Assembly: GCA_900542625.1 (NCBI GenBank)
Contig: UQOH01000001.1
Coordinates: forward strand, 46,639 to 110,638
From: an uncultured Fusobacterium sp.
GTDB lineage: Bacteria; Fusobacteriota; Fusobacteriia; Fusobacteriales; Fusobacteriaceae
Direction of reading: 5' to 3'
Length of the DNA: 64,000 nucleotides
Both the position numbers and the translations under genes were made by a program. Each line of letters starts with the position of its first letter. Position 1 is the stretch's first letter. The notes beneath the pieces were generated by a model. That model had not been told where the DNA came from and did no database searches. It saw only the letters and a program-made list of their open reading frames with translations. Shown piece by piece: positions 36,007 through 46,318 of the stretch.

Positions 36007-37458
36007 TTATTTCATTTTTTTATAAATTCTCGGTGAAAACAGAATAAGCACAGGGAAAATTTCAAGTCTTCCTAAAAGCATGCTGAAAGAAAGAACAATT
36101 TTGTTTAATGGTGTAAGTGAGGCATAATTTGATGTAGGTCCAAAAATATTAAGTCCCGGACCAATATTGTTAAATGTGGCAGCCACAGCACTGAAAGCGG
36201 AATCAAGATCTGGCACAGAGAATGAAATTATTAAAAGTATAACAACAAAAACACCTATATAAACAATCAGATAGCTTGAAATACTTTCCATCAAATCCTT
36301 TGTAACAGGTTTTCCTTCCATTTTTAAACTTACAATCCTGTTTATATTTCCCAGCTTTTTAAATTCCCTTATAGAGGCTTTTATAAAAATAACAACTCTT
36401 GATACTTTTAAACCTCCGGCAGTAGAACCTGCACATCCTCCCATAAACATCAGAAACAGCAGAATAATTTTTGAAAACAGCGGCCATTTATCAAAGTCTG
36501 CTGTTGAATATCCTGTTGTAGATACAATAGAGGATACTGTAAAGAAAACATCTCTTATCATTCTGCTGATACTGTTATATGAAGGATAAATATTAATGCA
36601 TATAAGAGTTATAGAAATAAAAACTATTCCTAAAAACCATCTCATCTCTTCACTTTTGAAAAACTGTTTTATATTTCCTATAATTAAAATATAGAAAAGG
36701 TTAAAGTTCAAGCTGAATAAAAGCATTCCTATTCCGATAGTATAATCTATAGCAGCATTGTTATAGAAAGCAACACTAGTGTTTTTTATACCAAAGCCTC
36801 CCGTTCCCGCTGTTCCGAAAGCATGAAGAAGAGAATCAAAAAACGGCATTCCTTCAATCATAAGAATAACAGTAAGCAGAGCGGTCATAGCAAGATAGAT
36901 AATATACAATATTCTTGAATTATAGCTCATTTTTGCAACAAGTTTTCCAAAAGTTGGTCCCGGAACCTCAGCCTTCATAAGATGAAGAGCCTGATTGCTG
37001 TTTTTTGGAAGAATAGCCAGAGCCAGAACCAGAACTCCCATTCCTCCCACAAGGTGGGTAAAACTTCTCCAGAAAAGAAGAGAATCTGGAAGAGCTTCTA
37101 CATTAGTAAGAATACTCGCTCCTGTAGTAGTAAATCCGCTTACAGTTTCAAAAAAAGCATCAATTATTGATGGGATATATCCTGAAATAACAAAAGGCAG
37201 AGCCCCGAAAAAAGAAAGAAATATCCATGAAAGAGAGACAATAATAAGTCCTTCTTTAGCATATATTTTTTGATTAACAGGAAGTTTTCTTGAAAGAAAA
37301 AATCCTATAACTAAAAGCGTAACAATTACTGAAAAATAAGATTTATGCATTAAAGCACTTTCGTGAAAATAAAAACTTATGAAAAGCGGCAGAACCAAAA
37401 AGCATGCCTCTAATTTTAAGATATAACCTGTAACATATCTTATCATTTTTGTATTCAT
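36007..37458 (-). CDS. trkH: Potassium uptake transporter, TrkH/KtrB family
   Basis: A 483-residue membrane protein with four pore-loop repeats. Selectivity-filter-type motifs include [37 protein letters not shown] and NNIGPGLN. It conducts K+ under control of the TrkA subunit. It overlaps trkA by 4 nt. Confidence 0.92.
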   Translation of the reverse strand: MNTKMIRYVTGYILKLEACFLVLPLFISFYFHESALMHKSYFSVIVTLLVIGFFLSRKLPVNQKIYAKEGLIIVSLSWIFLSFFGALPFVISGYIPSIIDAFFETVSGFTTTGASILTNVEALPDSLLFWRSFTHLVGGMGVLVLALAILPKNSNQALHLMKAEVPGPTFGKLVAKMSYNSRILYIIYLAMTALLTVILMIEGMPFFDSLLHAFGTAGTGGFGIKNTSVAFYNNAAIDYTIGIGMLLFSLNFNLFYILIIGNIKQFFKSEEMRWFLGIVFISITLICINIYPSYNSISRMIRDVFFTVSSIVSTTGYSTADFDKWPLFSKIILLFLMFMGGCAGSTAGGLKVSRVVIFIKASIREFKKLGNINRIVSLKMEGKPVTKDLMESISSYLIVYIGVFVVILLIISFSVPDLDSAFSAVAATFNNIGPGLNIFGPTSNYASLTPLNKIVLSFSMLLGRLEIFPVLILFSPRIYKKMK

Positions 37459-38840
37459 ATATTTTCTCCGTTAAAAAAGTCAAAATTTATAATTTTATCT
37501 ATATCATCAAGATATTGCTGTGCAGTGATTATAATTACTTTATCATTAGCCTGAATAGTATCGGCTCCTCCTGGAATTATAAGCTCATTTTTTCTTACAA
37601 TATATGGAATAATAGTATTTTTCTTAATATGAAGATCTTTTAATGGTATGCCTATAACCTGACTGAATTCCTTTACTAAAAACTCTATTGCCTCAACTCT
37701 GTTGTCTGCAAGTCTGTAAAGGTTTTGAATATTATTTTCTCCCTGAGAACTTACACGAGATCTTACAATTTTAATAATATAGTCAGCTATAATTTTTTTA
37801 GGAGTAAGAATAGATTGTAAACCAACAAAACCAAGTACATTTAAAAGAGATGTACTGTTGATTTTTGTAATAGTTTTCTTAATTCCTATTTTATCAGCAA
37901 ACATTGAAATTATAATATTCTCTTCATCTATACCTGTAAGAGAGATACAGGCATCATAATGTTTGAAATCTTCCTCTTCCAGAAGTTCCATATCCATACC
38001 ATTTCCGTTTATAATTTCTGCTTGTTCATATATTTCACTCAACTCTCTTGCTTTTTCTTCCTGAGTTTCAACTATTTTCAGTTTCATTTTTTTCTTCAGA
38101 AGCTTATCTATAAGATAGTGTGTGATACGTCCTCCTCCAATAATAAATGCAGATTTAATACGTTCATCACATTGCCCCAAAGATTTGTAAAACTCTCCAA
38201 GGTCTGTATGCTTACCTGTTACATATATTCTATCGCCGCTTTTAAGAATAAATTTTCCTGTTGGAACAAAAACTTCCTGTCCTCTCTGAACTATACATAC
38301 CAAAAGATTTTTAAAATATTTCTGCTTAAATTCAATAAGTGTCAGCTCATTAAGAAAAGAGTCGTTTTCTATTGATATTTCAACAAGGTTTACCTTATTT
38401 TCAGCAAATGATTCTACATTTAAAGCATTTGGGTATTCAAGATTTTTACAGATAAATTCTGCTGCCTCTGCTTCAGGGTTAAGCATAACATCTATTCCAA
38501 GAGATTCTCTCATAAATTCTATCTGCTCGGAATATTCAGGGTTTCTTACTCTGGCGATTGTATATTTTGCTCCCATTTTTTTCGCCATAACAGAAGAAAT
38601 CAGGTTTATTTCATCGTTTGTAGTTACAGCTATAAATATATCAGCTTCGTGAGCTCCTGCATCTCTAAGGACTTCACGGTTTGCTCCATTTCCAACGATT
38701 CCCATAATATCAGAAATTGAAAGAACTTTATCAAGAATTTTTGCATCTTGCTCTATAAGGGTAATATCACTTCCTTCAGTAGAAAGATCTCTGCATAGAA
38801 GTTCACCGATTTTACCAGCTCCCACAATTATAATCTTCAT
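37455..38840 (-). CDS. trkA: Trk system regulatory subunit TrkA
   Basis: A 461-residue protein with two RCK repeats. The first NAD-binding motif is VGAGKIGELLCRDL, the second FIIGGGRITHYLIDKL; each is followed by a TrkA-C domain. It gates TrkH in response to nucleotides. First gene of the trkA-trkH operon. Confidence 0.93.
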   Translation of the reverse strand: MKIIIVGAGKIGELLCRDLSTEGSDITLIEQDAKILDKVLSISDIMGIVGNGANREVLRDAGAHEADIFIAVTTNDEINLISSVMAKKMGAKYTIARVRNPEYSEQIEFMRESLGIDVMLNPEAEAAEFICKNLEYPNALNVESFAENKVNLVEISIENDSFLNELTLIEFKQKYFKNLLVCIVQRGQEVFVPTGKFILKSGDRIYVTGKHTDLGEFYKSLGQCDERIKSAFIIGGGRITHYLIDKLLKKKMKLKIVETQEEKARELSEIYEQAEIINGNGMDMELLEEEDFKHYDACISLTGIDEENIIISMFADKIGIKKTITKINSTSLLNVLGFVGLQSILTPKKIIADYIIKIVRSRVSSQGENNIQNLYRLADNRVEAIEFLVKEFSQVIGIPLKDLHIKKNTIIPYIVRKNELIIPGGADTIQANDKVIIITAQQYLDDIDKIINFDFFNGENI

Positions 38841-38872
38841 AATAAATAACTCCTATCCTAAGTTTTAAAAAC

Positions 38873-38901
38873 ATTATAACAAAAATACACTATTAACTCA
38901 A
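38873..38901 (-). promoter_or_regulatory. trkA promoter
   Basis: Minus strand TTGAGT (38901-38896), 17 nt, TATAAT (38878-38873). Confidence 0.68.
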
Positions 38902-39081
38902 ATATTTAAAATATAAAGTTGTCAGAATAAAAATATATATATTTTATTTTGCTTCTATAATTATTATACCGAACTGTATTAAGACAGTTTTAAAACAGTC
39001 AAATCACAAAAAATTTTTTTATAAAATTTTTAAAAATCAAGATATAAAAAAATAAAATTATCTGTTATAGAACAGTGAGAT

Positions 39082-39110
39082 TTGACAAAAATAGAAAATA
39101 ATATTATAAA
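39082..39110 (+). promoter_or_regulatory. megL promoter
   Basis: TTGACA (39082-39087), 17 nt, TATAAA (39105-39110). The leader to 39245 would be about 128 nt. Confidence 0.72.
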
Positions 39111-39244
39111 TATATTAAAGAGGCAGTTAATATTCTAAAAAAATATTAAATGTTTTTTATTTAAAAATTTAAATCATATTAAGAACATAAATATATAATG
39201 GTTATGGTATTTGATTAAGATGATATTTGAAGGAGGAAGATTTT

Positions 39245-40435
39245 ATGCACGATTTAAAAAACAAAGGAATAGGAACACAAGCTATACATGGCGGACATGC
39301 TAAAAACCCATTTGGAGCTTTAGCTACACCAATATATCAAACATCTACTTTCATATTTGATTCTGCTGAACAGGGTGGAAGAAGATTTGCTCTTGAGGAA
39401 GAGGGATATATTTACAGCAGACTCGGAAACCCAACAACTACAGTTGTAGAAGATAAAATTGCACTTCTTGAGCATGGAGAAATGGCAGTAGCTACTTCTT
39501 CAGGAATGGGAGCAATCTCATCAACATTATGGACTTTATTAAAAGCAGGAGACCATGTAATAGCAGATACAACTCTTTATGGATGTACATTTGCATTACT
39601 AAGCCATGGATTAACAAAATTTGGAATAGAAGTTGAATTTTTAAATACAGGAGATCTTGAAGCTGTAAGAAAAGCTATGAGACCTAATACAAGAGTAGTT
39701 TATCTTGAAACACCTGCTAACCCTAACTTAAAAATAACAGATATAGAAGAAATAGCTAAAATAGCTCATACAAATGAATATACAAAAGTTGTTGTAGACA
39801 ATACATTTGCAACTCCATTCAACCAAACTCCATTAACTCTTGGAGCAGATATAGTCGTTCACTCAGCAACTAAATATCTAAATGGACATGGAGACGTAAT
39901 AGCAGGTTTCGCAGTTGGATCTAAAGAACTTGTAACTCAAATCAAATTAGTAGGAATAAAAGATATGACAGGATCAGTTTTAGGACCTCAGGAAGCTTAC
40001 TACATAACAAGAGGAATGAAAACTTTTGAAATCAGAATGGAAAGACACTGTTCTAATGCTATGAAAGTAGCAAAATGGTTAGCAAATCATCCAAAAATTG
40101 AAAAAGTATATTATCCAGGATTAGAAACTCATGAAGGGCATGATATAGCTAAAAAGCAAATGAAAAACTTTGGTGCAATAATATCATTTGAACTTAAAGA
40201 TGGATTTGAAGCAGGTAAAACACTTCTTAACAGCTTAGAGTTATGTTCACTAGCAGTAAGCTTAGGAGATACAGAAACATTAATTCAACATCCAGCATCA
40301 ATGACTCACTCTCCATATTCAAGAGAAGAAAGATTAGCAGCAGGAATTACTGATGGATTAGTAAGATTATCAGTAGGACTTGAAAATGTTGAAGATATAA
40401 TTGCTGATTTAGAGCAAGGATTAGCAAAAGCATAA
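39245..40435 (+). CDS. megL: Methionine gamma-lyase
   Basis: A 396-residue PLP enzyme of the Cys/Met metabolism family. PLP-Lys210 in HSATKYLNGHGD, SSGMGAISS phosphate loop, and Cys114 in YGCTFALL, the active-site cysteine that distinguishes methionine gamma-lyase from cystathionine lyases. It splits methionine into methanethiol, 2-oxobutyrate and ammonia, a known fusobacterial activity. The frame is open from TTG 39227, but AAGGAGG lies within that stretch, so ATG 39245 is the start. Confidence 0.92.
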   Translation: MHDLKNKGIGTQAIHGGHAKNPFGALATPIYQTSTFIFDSAEQGGRRFALEEEGYIYSRLGNPTTTVVEDKIALLEHGEMAVATSSGMGAISSTLWTLLKAGDHVIADTTLYGCTFALLSHGLTKFGIEVEFLNTGDLEAVRKAMRPNTRVVYLETPANPNLKITDIEEIAKIAHTNEYTKVVVDNTFATPFNQTPLTLGADIVVHSATKYLNGHGDVIAGFAVGSKELVTQIKLVGIKDMTGSVLGPQEAYYITRGMKTFEIRMERHCSNAMKVAKWLANHPKIEKVYYPGLETHEGHDIAKKQMKNFGAIISFELKDGFEAGKTLLNSLELCSLAVSLGDTETLIQHPASMTHSPYSREERLAAGITDGLVRLSVGLENVEDIIADLEQGLAKA

Positions 40436-40469
40436 TAACCGCCTACAAAACATGAATGTATATATTATA

Positions 40470-40506
40470 AAAGAAACGGGGGCTTTCAGCTCCTGTTTCT
40501 TTTTGC
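40470..40506 (+). terminator. megL terminator
   Basis: 15-bp stem (40470-40484 / 40488-40502) with two G-T pairs and a 3-nt loop, followed by TTTTT. Confidence 0.82.
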
Positions 40507-40530
40507 TTTATAAAATTAGTGATTAGTGAA

Positions 40531-40559
40531 ATAAAAAGGCACTCCAAATGGAGTGCCTT
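40531..40559 (-). terminator. gdhA terminator
   Basis: AAGGCACTCC (40536-40545) / GGAGTGCCTT (40550-40559), 4-nt loop, with a T-run on the minus strand. Confidence 0.82.
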
Positions 40560-40603
40560 AATTTGTTTATCTACGATTAACTGTTAAGCTTTCGTATTAA
40601 GGA

Positions 40604-41869
40604 TTAGTACCATCCTCTAACTTTCATAGCTTCAGCAATTCTCTTAATAGATTTCATGTAAGTAGCTTGTCTGAAAGATACGTTCATTTCTTCTTTTAAA
40701 GCCCAGATAGGTTTGAATGCATCAACCATAGCTCTTTCTTCTTTTTCTTCAACTTCTTTTTCTGTCCAGTAGTATCCGTATAGGTTTTGTACCCATTCGA
40801 AGTAAGATACTGTAACTCCTCCAGCGTTTGTTAAGATATCAGGAGTAATTACAACACCTTTTTTGTAAAGGATTTCGTCAGCTTCTGGAGTAGTTGGTCC
40901 GTTAGCTCCTTCACATATTAATTTAGCTTTTATTAATTCAGCTTCGTGGTTTTTGATTGCGTTTTCAAGAGCACATGGAGCGATAGCGAATACGTCTAAA
41001 GCCCAGAATTCGTCCATAGAAATTTTTGTTGCTCCTGGAACAGAGAATAAAGTTCCGTCTTTTGCTTTTGCTTCTTCTAATTCAGCAAAAGTAAATCCTT
41101 CAGGTTTGTACATAGCGTAAGCTCCTTCGCTCTTAGCAAATTCAGCAACTGCTACAACTTTTCCACCTAATTTCATTATGTTTTTAACAGTATATTTTCC
41201 AACGTTTCCGAATCCTTGAACTGCTACAGTTTCTTTAGATAAGTCTGTTCCCATAGCTGTACAAGCTTCTCTCATAGTTACAGCAACACCGAATCCAGTT
41301 GCTTCGTTTCTTCCTTGAGATCCTCCATAAGTTAATGGTTTACCAGTGAATACTCCAATTGTTTGTTCTCCAGTTAATTTGTTGTACTCATCTTGCATCC
41401 ATGCCATGATTTGTCCGTTTGTGTTTACGTCTGGAGCAGGAACGTCTACTTTTTCACCTAAGTATTTGTACATTCCTCTTACCCAACCTCTTGAAAGTTG
41501 CTCTAATTCTCTTTGAGATAATTCTGAAGGATCTACAGTGATTCCTCCTTTACCTCCACCATAAGGGATTCCAGTTACTTGACATTTGATACTCATCCAA
41601 ATAGAAAGAGCTTTAACTTCATCAGCGTTAACGTTTTGGTGGAAACGAATTCCTCCTTTGAAAGGTCCTACAGCGTCATTGTGAGCTGATCTGTATCCTT
41701 TGAAAGTTTTTATTGAACCGTCATCCATTTTAACTGGAATAGAAATTTCGATAATTCTTTGAGGTTCTTTTAATAATTCATAAACTGCTGGGTCTGCTCC
41801 TAAAGCATCACATGCTTTTTTAACTTGAGCTTGTGCACTTAATAGTGGGTTTAAAGTTTCTTTTGACAT
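40604..41869 (-). CDS. gdhA: Glutamate dehydrogenase (catabolic type)
   Basis: A 421-residue hexameric-type glutamate dehydrogenase. Motifs PYGGGKGGI with the catalytic Lys region, PAPDVNTN, and VAVQGFGNVGKYT for the dinucleotide. It oxidises glutamate to 2-oxoglutarate, the first step of the hydroxyglutarate pathway. The frame is open to 41908, but AAGGAGG before 41869 sets the start. Codons are unusually rich in C-ending forms, as for a highly expressed gene. Divergent from hgdH, the next enzyme. Confidence 0.95.
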   Translation of the reverse strand: MSKETLNPLLSAQAQVKKACDALGADPAVYELLKEPQRIIEISIPVKMDDGSIKTFKGYRSAHNDAVGPFKGGIRFHQNVNADEVKALSIWMSIKCQVTGIPYGGGKGGITVDPSELSQRELEQLSRGWVRGMYKYLGEKVDVPAPDVNTNGQIMAWMQDEYNKLTGEQTIGVFTGKPLTYGGSQGRNEATGFGVAVTMREACTAMGTDLSKETVAVQGFGNVGKYTVKNIMKLGGKVVAVAEFAKSEGAYAMYKPEGFTFAELEEAKAKDGTLFSVPGATKISMDEFWALDVFAIAPCALENAIKNHEAELIKAKLICEGANGPTTPEADEILYKKGVVITPDILTNAGGVTVSYFEWVQNLYGYYWTEKEVEEKEERAMVDAFKPIWALKEEMNVSFRQATYMKSIKRIAEAMKVRGWY

Positions 41870-41962
41870 GATAAAATCCTCCTTAAATATTGTACCAAAT
41901 AAAAACAAAATATGTTATTGTAATGATACTGTGTAAAAATTAAAACTACATTTTATATTTGA

Positions 41963-41991
41963 ATTATATATTTTTTGCTCTTAGTAGTCAA
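41963..41991 (-). promoter_or_regulatory. gdhA promoter
   Basis: Minus strand TTGACT (41991-41986), 17 nt, TATAAT (41968-41963). The leader to 41869 is about 85 nt. Confidence 0.82.
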
Positions 41992-42175
41992 TTACATTAA
42001 ATCAATTTTTCATATAAAAAAAATATATAAAATATATGGAAGAATTGTATAGAAAAAGTATGATTAGATAAGAAAGATGTCAAAAAATGCCAAAATATAA
42101 AATAAAAATAAAAAAATAATATTTCTTTATTATGGTATAGTAAGTGAGCGAAATAAAAAATTACTGTATAATATA

Positions 42176-42205
42176 TTGACACAATAAACAATTATGTGAT
42201 ATAAA
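42176..42205 (+). promoter_or_regulatory. hgdH promoter
   Basis: TTGACA (42176-42181), 18 nt, TATAAA (42200-42205) preceded by TGA (extended -10). Confidence 0.75.
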
Positions 42206-42270
42206 TTGATTGAATACATAATAAATTTTTTTATTTAATATTTTTTAATATAATTTAGGAGGTCTTATTA

Positions 42271-43266
42271 ATGAAAGTAATATTTTATGGAGTTCGTGAC
42301 GTTGAGGTACCTATTTTTGAGGCAGTAAACAAAAAATTTGGTTATGACATGACTTTAATTCCAGAATATTTAACAAACGAAGAAACAACAAGAAAAGCAG
42401 AAGGAAATGAAGTAGTAGTATTAAGAGGAAACTGCTTTGCTACAAAAGAAAGATTAGATATCTATAAAGAAATGGGAGTTAAATATGTAATGACAAGAAC
42501 AGTTGGCGTTAACCATATTGACGTTCCATATGCAAAAGAATTAGGATTCAAAACAGCTTTTGTTCCTTTCTATTCTCCAAACGCAATAGCAGAGTTAGCT
42601 CTTTCTTTAGCAATGACTTTATTAAGAAACGTAGCATACACTGCTAATAAAACTAAATCTAGAAACTTTATTGTTGACAAACAAATGTTCTCTAGAGAAG
42701 TAAGAAACTGTACAGTTGGAGTTGTTGGATTAGGAAGAATCGGAATGACAGCTGCTAGATTATTCAAAGGTTTAGGAGCAAACGTAATCGGATACGATTT
42801 ATTCCCTAAAACAGGAGTAGAAGACATAGTTACTCAAGTTTCTATGGATGAATTATTTGCTCAAGCTGATATCATTACTTTACACGCACCATACATTAAA
42901 GAAAATGGAAAAGTAATAACTAAAGAAGCTTTTGCTAAAATGAAAGATGGAGTTATCTTAATCAATACAGGAAGAGGAGAACTTGTTGATACAGAAGCTC
43001 TAGTTGAAGCTTTAGAAAGCGGAAAAGTTTACGGAGCAGGAATAGATACTTTAGATAATGAAGTTTCTATATTCTTCAAAGACTTCGGAGATAAAGCTTT
43101 AGAAGATCCAGCATTTGAAAAATTAGTTCAAATGTATCCAAAAGTATTAATCACTCCACACGTAGGATCTTATACAGATGAAGCTGCTTTAAACATGATT
43201 GAAACTACTTTTGAAAACATTAAGGAATATGTTGAAACTGGGGACTGTAAAAATAAAATAAAATAA
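42271..43266 (+). CDS. hgdH: (R)-2-hydroxyglutarate dehydrogenase
   Basis: A 331-residue D-2-hydroxyacid dehydrogenase. The start [20 protein letters not shown] and [41 protein letters not shown] and [12 protein letters not shown] follow HgdH of Acidaminococcus as I remember it. It reduces 2-oxoglutarate to (R)-2-hydroxyglutarate with NADH, regenerating the NAD used by GdhA. It lies between gdhA and gltS. Confidence 0.93.
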   Translation: MKVIFYGVRDVEVPIFEAVNKKFGYDMTLIPEYLTNEETTRKAEGNEVVVLRGNCFATKERLDIYKEMGVKYVMTRTVGVNHIDVPYAKELGFKTAFVPFYSPNAIAELALSLAMTLLRNVAYTANKTKSRNFIVDKQMFSREVRNCTVGVVGLGRIGMTAARLFKGLGANVIGYDLFPKTGVEDIVTQVSMDELFAQADIITLHAPYIKENGKVITKEAFAKMKDGVILINTGRGELVDTEALVEALESGKVYGAGIDTLDNEVSIFFKDFGDKALEDPAFEKLVQMYPKVLITPHVGSYTDEAALNMIETTFENIKEYVETGDCKNKIK

Positions 43267-43309
43267 TAAAGTTTAAGTAAAAAACAAATTATATTGAGGG
43301 GGTTTTATT

Positions 43310-44500
43310 ATGAGTTTTTCATTTAACATGTATCAAACTTTAGGATTAGCTATTGTCCTTTTACTATTAGGTAACTGGATAAAAACAAAAGTTGGAGTAT
43401 TAAGAAAATACTTCATTCCTGCACCAGTTGTTGGAGGATTATTATTCTCTATATTAGCAACAATCGGTCACATGAACGGAATGTTTACTTTTGAATTTGA
43501 CAACATTTTACAAGGATTCTTCATGGTTGTATTCTTTACAAGTGTTGGATTCCTAGCAAGCTTTGCTCTTCTTAAAAAAGGTGGAGTTGCAGTTGGATTA
43601 TTCTTAGTATGTGCAGTTGTATTAGTTATCATTCAAGACGCTGTTGGAGTTACTTTAGCTAAAATGCTTGGATTAAACCCAGGAATCGGATTAGCAGCAG
43701 GATCAATACCATTAACAGGTGGACACGGAACAGCTGGAGCATTCGGACCATTCTTAGAAGAAAGAGGAGTTCAAGGAGCTACAGTAGTTGCTATCGCAGC
43801 AGCAACTTACGGACTTGTTGCAGGATGTATAATCGGTGGACCAATCGCTAAAAAATTAACTGACAGATTTAATTTAAAATGTACTGAAGGAACTAAAGAA
43901 GAAGCTAAAGCAGAAACAACAGAAGCTGTTGAACCAGTTACAGAAAAATCTATGTTCCAAGCAGTATGTATGATCGGTATAGCTATGGGAATTGGAACTA
44001 CTATAACTCCAATCATTAAAAGTTTAGCAGGAATTACTTTACCAGCATACTTAATGCCAATGTTCGTTGCAGCTATAATGAGAAACGTAGTTGACGGAAG
44101 AGGAAAAACTCCAGTTGATGAAATTTCAATAGTTGGAAATATTTGTCTATCTCTATTCTTAGCAATGGCTATGATGACAATGAAGTTATGGCAGTTAGCT
44201 GACCTTGCTCTACCATTAATGACTATCCTATTAGTTCAAACAGTAATCATGGGATTATATGCTTACTTCGTAACATTCAACGTTATGGGAAGAGATTACG
44301 ACGCAGCTGTTATGGCAACAGGACACTGCGGATTCGGAATGGGAGCTACTCCAAACGCAATTGCAAACATGGAAGCTTTCACATCTGTAAACGGATTCTC
44401 AACAAAAGCATTCTTTGTTGTTCCATTAGTAGGATCTCTATTTATAGACTTCTTCAATGCGACAATAATTCAAACATTTGCTAGTATCTTTGTTGGATAA
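43310..44500 (+). CDS. gltS: Sodium/glutamate symporter
   Basis: A 396-residue GltS-family carrier. About ten membrane helices in two halves, with family motifs PLTGGHGTAGAFGPF in the first half and ATGHCGFGMGATPNAIANM in the second. It brings in glutamate with Na+. Cotranscribed with hgdH (43 nt gap) and closed by a terminator. A second, divergent copy lies at 52327. Confidence 0.93.
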   Translation: MSFSFNMYQTLGLAIVLLLLGNWIKTKVGVLRKYFIPAPVVGGLLFSILATIGHMNGMFTFEFDNILQGFFMVVFFTSVGFLASFALLKKGGVAVGLFLVCAVVLVIIQDAVGVTLAKMLGLNPGIGLAAGSIPLTGGHGTAGAFGPFLEERGVQGATVVAIAAATYGLVAGCIIGGPIAKKLTDRFNLKCTEGTKEEAKAETTEAVEPVTEKSMFQAVCMIGIAMGIGTTITPIIKSLAGITLPAYLMPMFVAAIMRNVVDGRGKTPVDEISIVGNICLSLFLAMAMMTMKLWQLADLALPLMTILLVQTVIMGLYAYFVTFNVMGRDYDAAVMATGHCGFGMGATPNAIANMEAFTSVNGFSTKAFFVVPLVGSLFIDFFNATIIQTFASIFVG

Positions 44501-44535
44501 TTTAGTAATTGAAAAAAGTTAAATAATTAATACTG

Positions 44536-44570
44536 AAGGTGTTCTGCTGAATAAAGTAGAACACCTTTTT
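44536..44570 (+). terminator. gltS terminator
   Basis: AAGGTGTTCT (44536-44545) / AGAACACCTT (44558-44567), T-run. Confidence 0.88.
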
Positions 44571-44622
44571 GTTTATGAAAATAATATTATCTGTATGTAT
44601 TTTAAATAAAGTGAAAGAATAG

Positions 44623-44651
44623 TTGACGAAAATCTTTTTCTGTAATACAAT
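44623..44651 (+). promoter_or_regulatory. Promoter of the flavodoxin-ferredoxin/iclR operon
   Basis: TTGACG (44623-44628), 17 nt, TACAAT (44646-44651). A closely similar promoter lies at 46469. Confidence 0.8.
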
Positions 44652-44662
44652 TTAAATATAAA

Positions 44663-44689
44663 TGGAATGCGTTCCATTATATGGAATTT
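44663..44689. promoter_or_regulatory. IclR-type operator 1
   Basis: TGGAATGCGTTCCA (44663-44676) plus a third half site ATGGAATTT (44681-44689), just downstream of the -10 box, where a bound repressor would block initiation. GGAAxxxTTCC palindromes are the classical IclR-family target. The same sequence recurs at 46512. Confidence 0.75.
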
Positions 44690-44717
44690 ATAAAATGAAG
44701 TTTAAGGGGGAAATAAA

Positions 44718-45536
44718 ATGAAAAAAGTTCATAGTATGTATTTCAGTGGAACTGAAACTACTAAAAGAATGGTAAACTACATTGCTGATAAATTATCAGA
44801 ACTGTTGAAAACAGAAAAAGAAGAATTTGATTTCAGCATTCTGGAAAATAGAAAATCAGAAAAGGTTTTTACAAGTGATGATATAGTTGTTTTTGGTGTT
44901 CCTGTAATAGCAGGAAGAGTTCCTAATGTATTATTAAAATATCTGGATACAATAAAAGGAAATGGAGCATTAGCAGTTCCTGTTGTACTTTATGGAAACA
45001 GAAATTATGATGATGCTCTAATAGAATTGAGAGATATTCTTGCAAAAGACGGGTTAAAACCTATTGCAGCCGGAGCATTTATAGGAGAACACTCATTTTC
45101 TAAAATTCTTGCTCAAGGAAGACCAGATAAAGACGACTTTGAAATAGCAGCAGATTTTGCAGAAAAAATTTATAAGAAGATAACAGATAAAGATTTTGAT
45201 GCAGATAAATTAATAGAAGTTAAAGGGGAAACACCTTATCGTTACTATTACAAACCTAGAGATTCAAAAGGAGTTTTTGTAGATATACGTAAAGTAGTTC
45301 CAAAAACTAAAAAAGAATTATGTGATGACTGCAAATTATGTGCAGAGATATGTCCAATGGGGTCAATAGATCATGAGGATCCATCAAAAATAATAGGAAT
45401 TTGTATAAAATGCTGTGCATGTGTAAAGAGATGTCCTAAACAGGCTAAATATTATGATGATGAAGGATATTTATATCATCAGCATGAATTGGAAGATCAA
45501 TTTAAACGCAGAGCAGTGCCAGAAATATTTTATTAA
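44718..45536 (+). CDS. Flavodoxin-like/ferredoxin fusion protein (EFR1 type)
   Basis: A 272-residue electron-transfer protein. The N-terminal half (about 1-165) is flavodoxin-like (MYFSGTETTKRMVNYIADKL phosphate loop). The C-terminal part carries two [4Fe-4S] motifs, CDDCKLCAEICPMG and CIKCCACVKRCPK. It is first in an operon with iclR and shares operators with the gcd-gct-hgd operon. Since HgdC needs low-potential electrons from a ferredoxin or flavodoxin, this protein is a good candidate donor. Role is inference; domain call is firm. Confidence 0.88.
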   Translation: MKKVHSMYFSGTETTKRMVNYIADKLSELLKTEKEEFDFSILENRKSEKVFTSDDIVVFGVPVIAGRVPNVLLKYLDTIKGNGALAVPVVLYGNRNYDDALIELRDILAKDGLKPIAAGAFIGEHSFSKILAQGRPDKDDFEIAADFAEKIYKKITDKDFDADKLIEVKGETPYRYYYKPRDSKGVFVDIRKVVPKTKKELCDDCKLCAEICPMGSIDHEDPSKIIGICIKCCACVKRCPKQAKYYDDEGYLYHQHELEDQFKRRAVPEIFY

Positions 45537-45571
45537 AAACTTTTTTGCAAAATAATAATAACGGAGGAAAA

Positions 45572-46318
45572 ATGGTTCAGAGCATACTAAGAGCTATAGA
45601 ATTATTAGAAGTTTTAAACGGTACAGAAGAAAGTTACTCAATAGCTCAATTATCAGAAAAATTGAACTTGCCGCCAAGCACAATACATAGAATTCTGCAG
45701 ACTTTATGCCATGCAAAATATGTTATACAAGACGAGAAATCTCATGATTATCAGTTAGGACCGGCTTTAATACCATTGGGATTAGGAGCTTCTAAAAGGC
45801 TTCATTTAAGAAATATAGCTTATTCTGTAATAAAGAAGATAGCTGCAGAAACAGAGGAAGACAGCTTCTTAATTGTACCGATAGGAAATAAAGGAGTCGT
45901 GCTTGACAGAGTTGACGGACCTAGTACTTTGAAAATAGTAGAAGAATTTGGATATGAAATGTATCTTCACAGTGGTGCAGTAAGAAAGGCTTTACTTGCT
46001 TTTCAAAGTCAGGAGTTTATAGATAATTATATAGAAGAGGTATTATCATCACCTAAGTGTTTTCCTAAAATTTCAAAAGAAGAACTTCTTGAATCTTTAA
46101 GAAAAACAAGAGAAGAGGGAGTTGCTTTATCTTCTGGAGATTATTTGAAAGGAACAATAGGAATAGGTGCTCCTGTATTTGATGCTTCAGGAAAAGCTGT
46201 TGCATCAGTAGGAATAGTTGTTCCAACTGTGAAGGTTGATGATGAAAAATTTGAAAATCTGAAAAATATCATAAAAAAACGTGCAAGAGAGTTATCTAAC
46301 TCTTTAGGATATTTTTAG
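45572..46318 (+). CDS. IclR-family transcriptional regulator
   Basis: A 248-residue regulator. N-terminal winged helix (about 1-65) with YSIAQLSEKLNLPPSTIHRILQTL, and C-terminal IclR ligand domain with YLHSGAVRKALLAF and GTIGIGAPVFDASGKAVASVGI. The frame is open from 45545, but ACGGAGG precedes ATG 45572. It lies directly between the two operator copies, so it most likely represses (or activates) both operons and itself. The effector may be a pathway acid or CoA ester; unknown. Confidence 0.9.
   Translation: MVQSILRAIELLEVLNGTEESYSIAQLSEKLNLPPSTIHRILQTLCHAKYVIQDEKSHDYQLGPALIPLGLGASKRLHLRNIAYSVIKKIAAETEEDSFLIVPIGNKGVVLDRVDGPSTLKIVEEFGYEMYLHSGAVRKALLAFQSQEFIDNYIEEVLSSPKCFPKISKEELLESLRKTREEGVALSSGDYLKGTIGIGAPVFDASGKAVASVGIVVPTVKVDDEKFENLKNIIKKRARELSNSLGYF

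Larger units (their letters stand above)
38841..39244. other. Divergent intergenic region, trkA / megL
   Basis: 404 nt, very AT-rich. It holds the trkA promoter, then AACTGT-ATTAAG-ACAGTT and a further ACAGT repeat near 38971-39000, then the megL promoter and a leader of about 128 nt. No conserved riboswitch or small gene was recognised. Confidence 0.55.
41870..42270. other. Divergent intergenic region, gdhA / hgdH
   Basis: 401 nt of AT-rich DNA carrying the two promoters. The central part (42000-42170) is low-complexity A/T with no repeat or gene. The GGAAT..TTCC operator of the IclR regulon is not present, so these two genes appear to be controlled separately from the gcd-gct-hgd operon. 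Confidence 0.6.
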
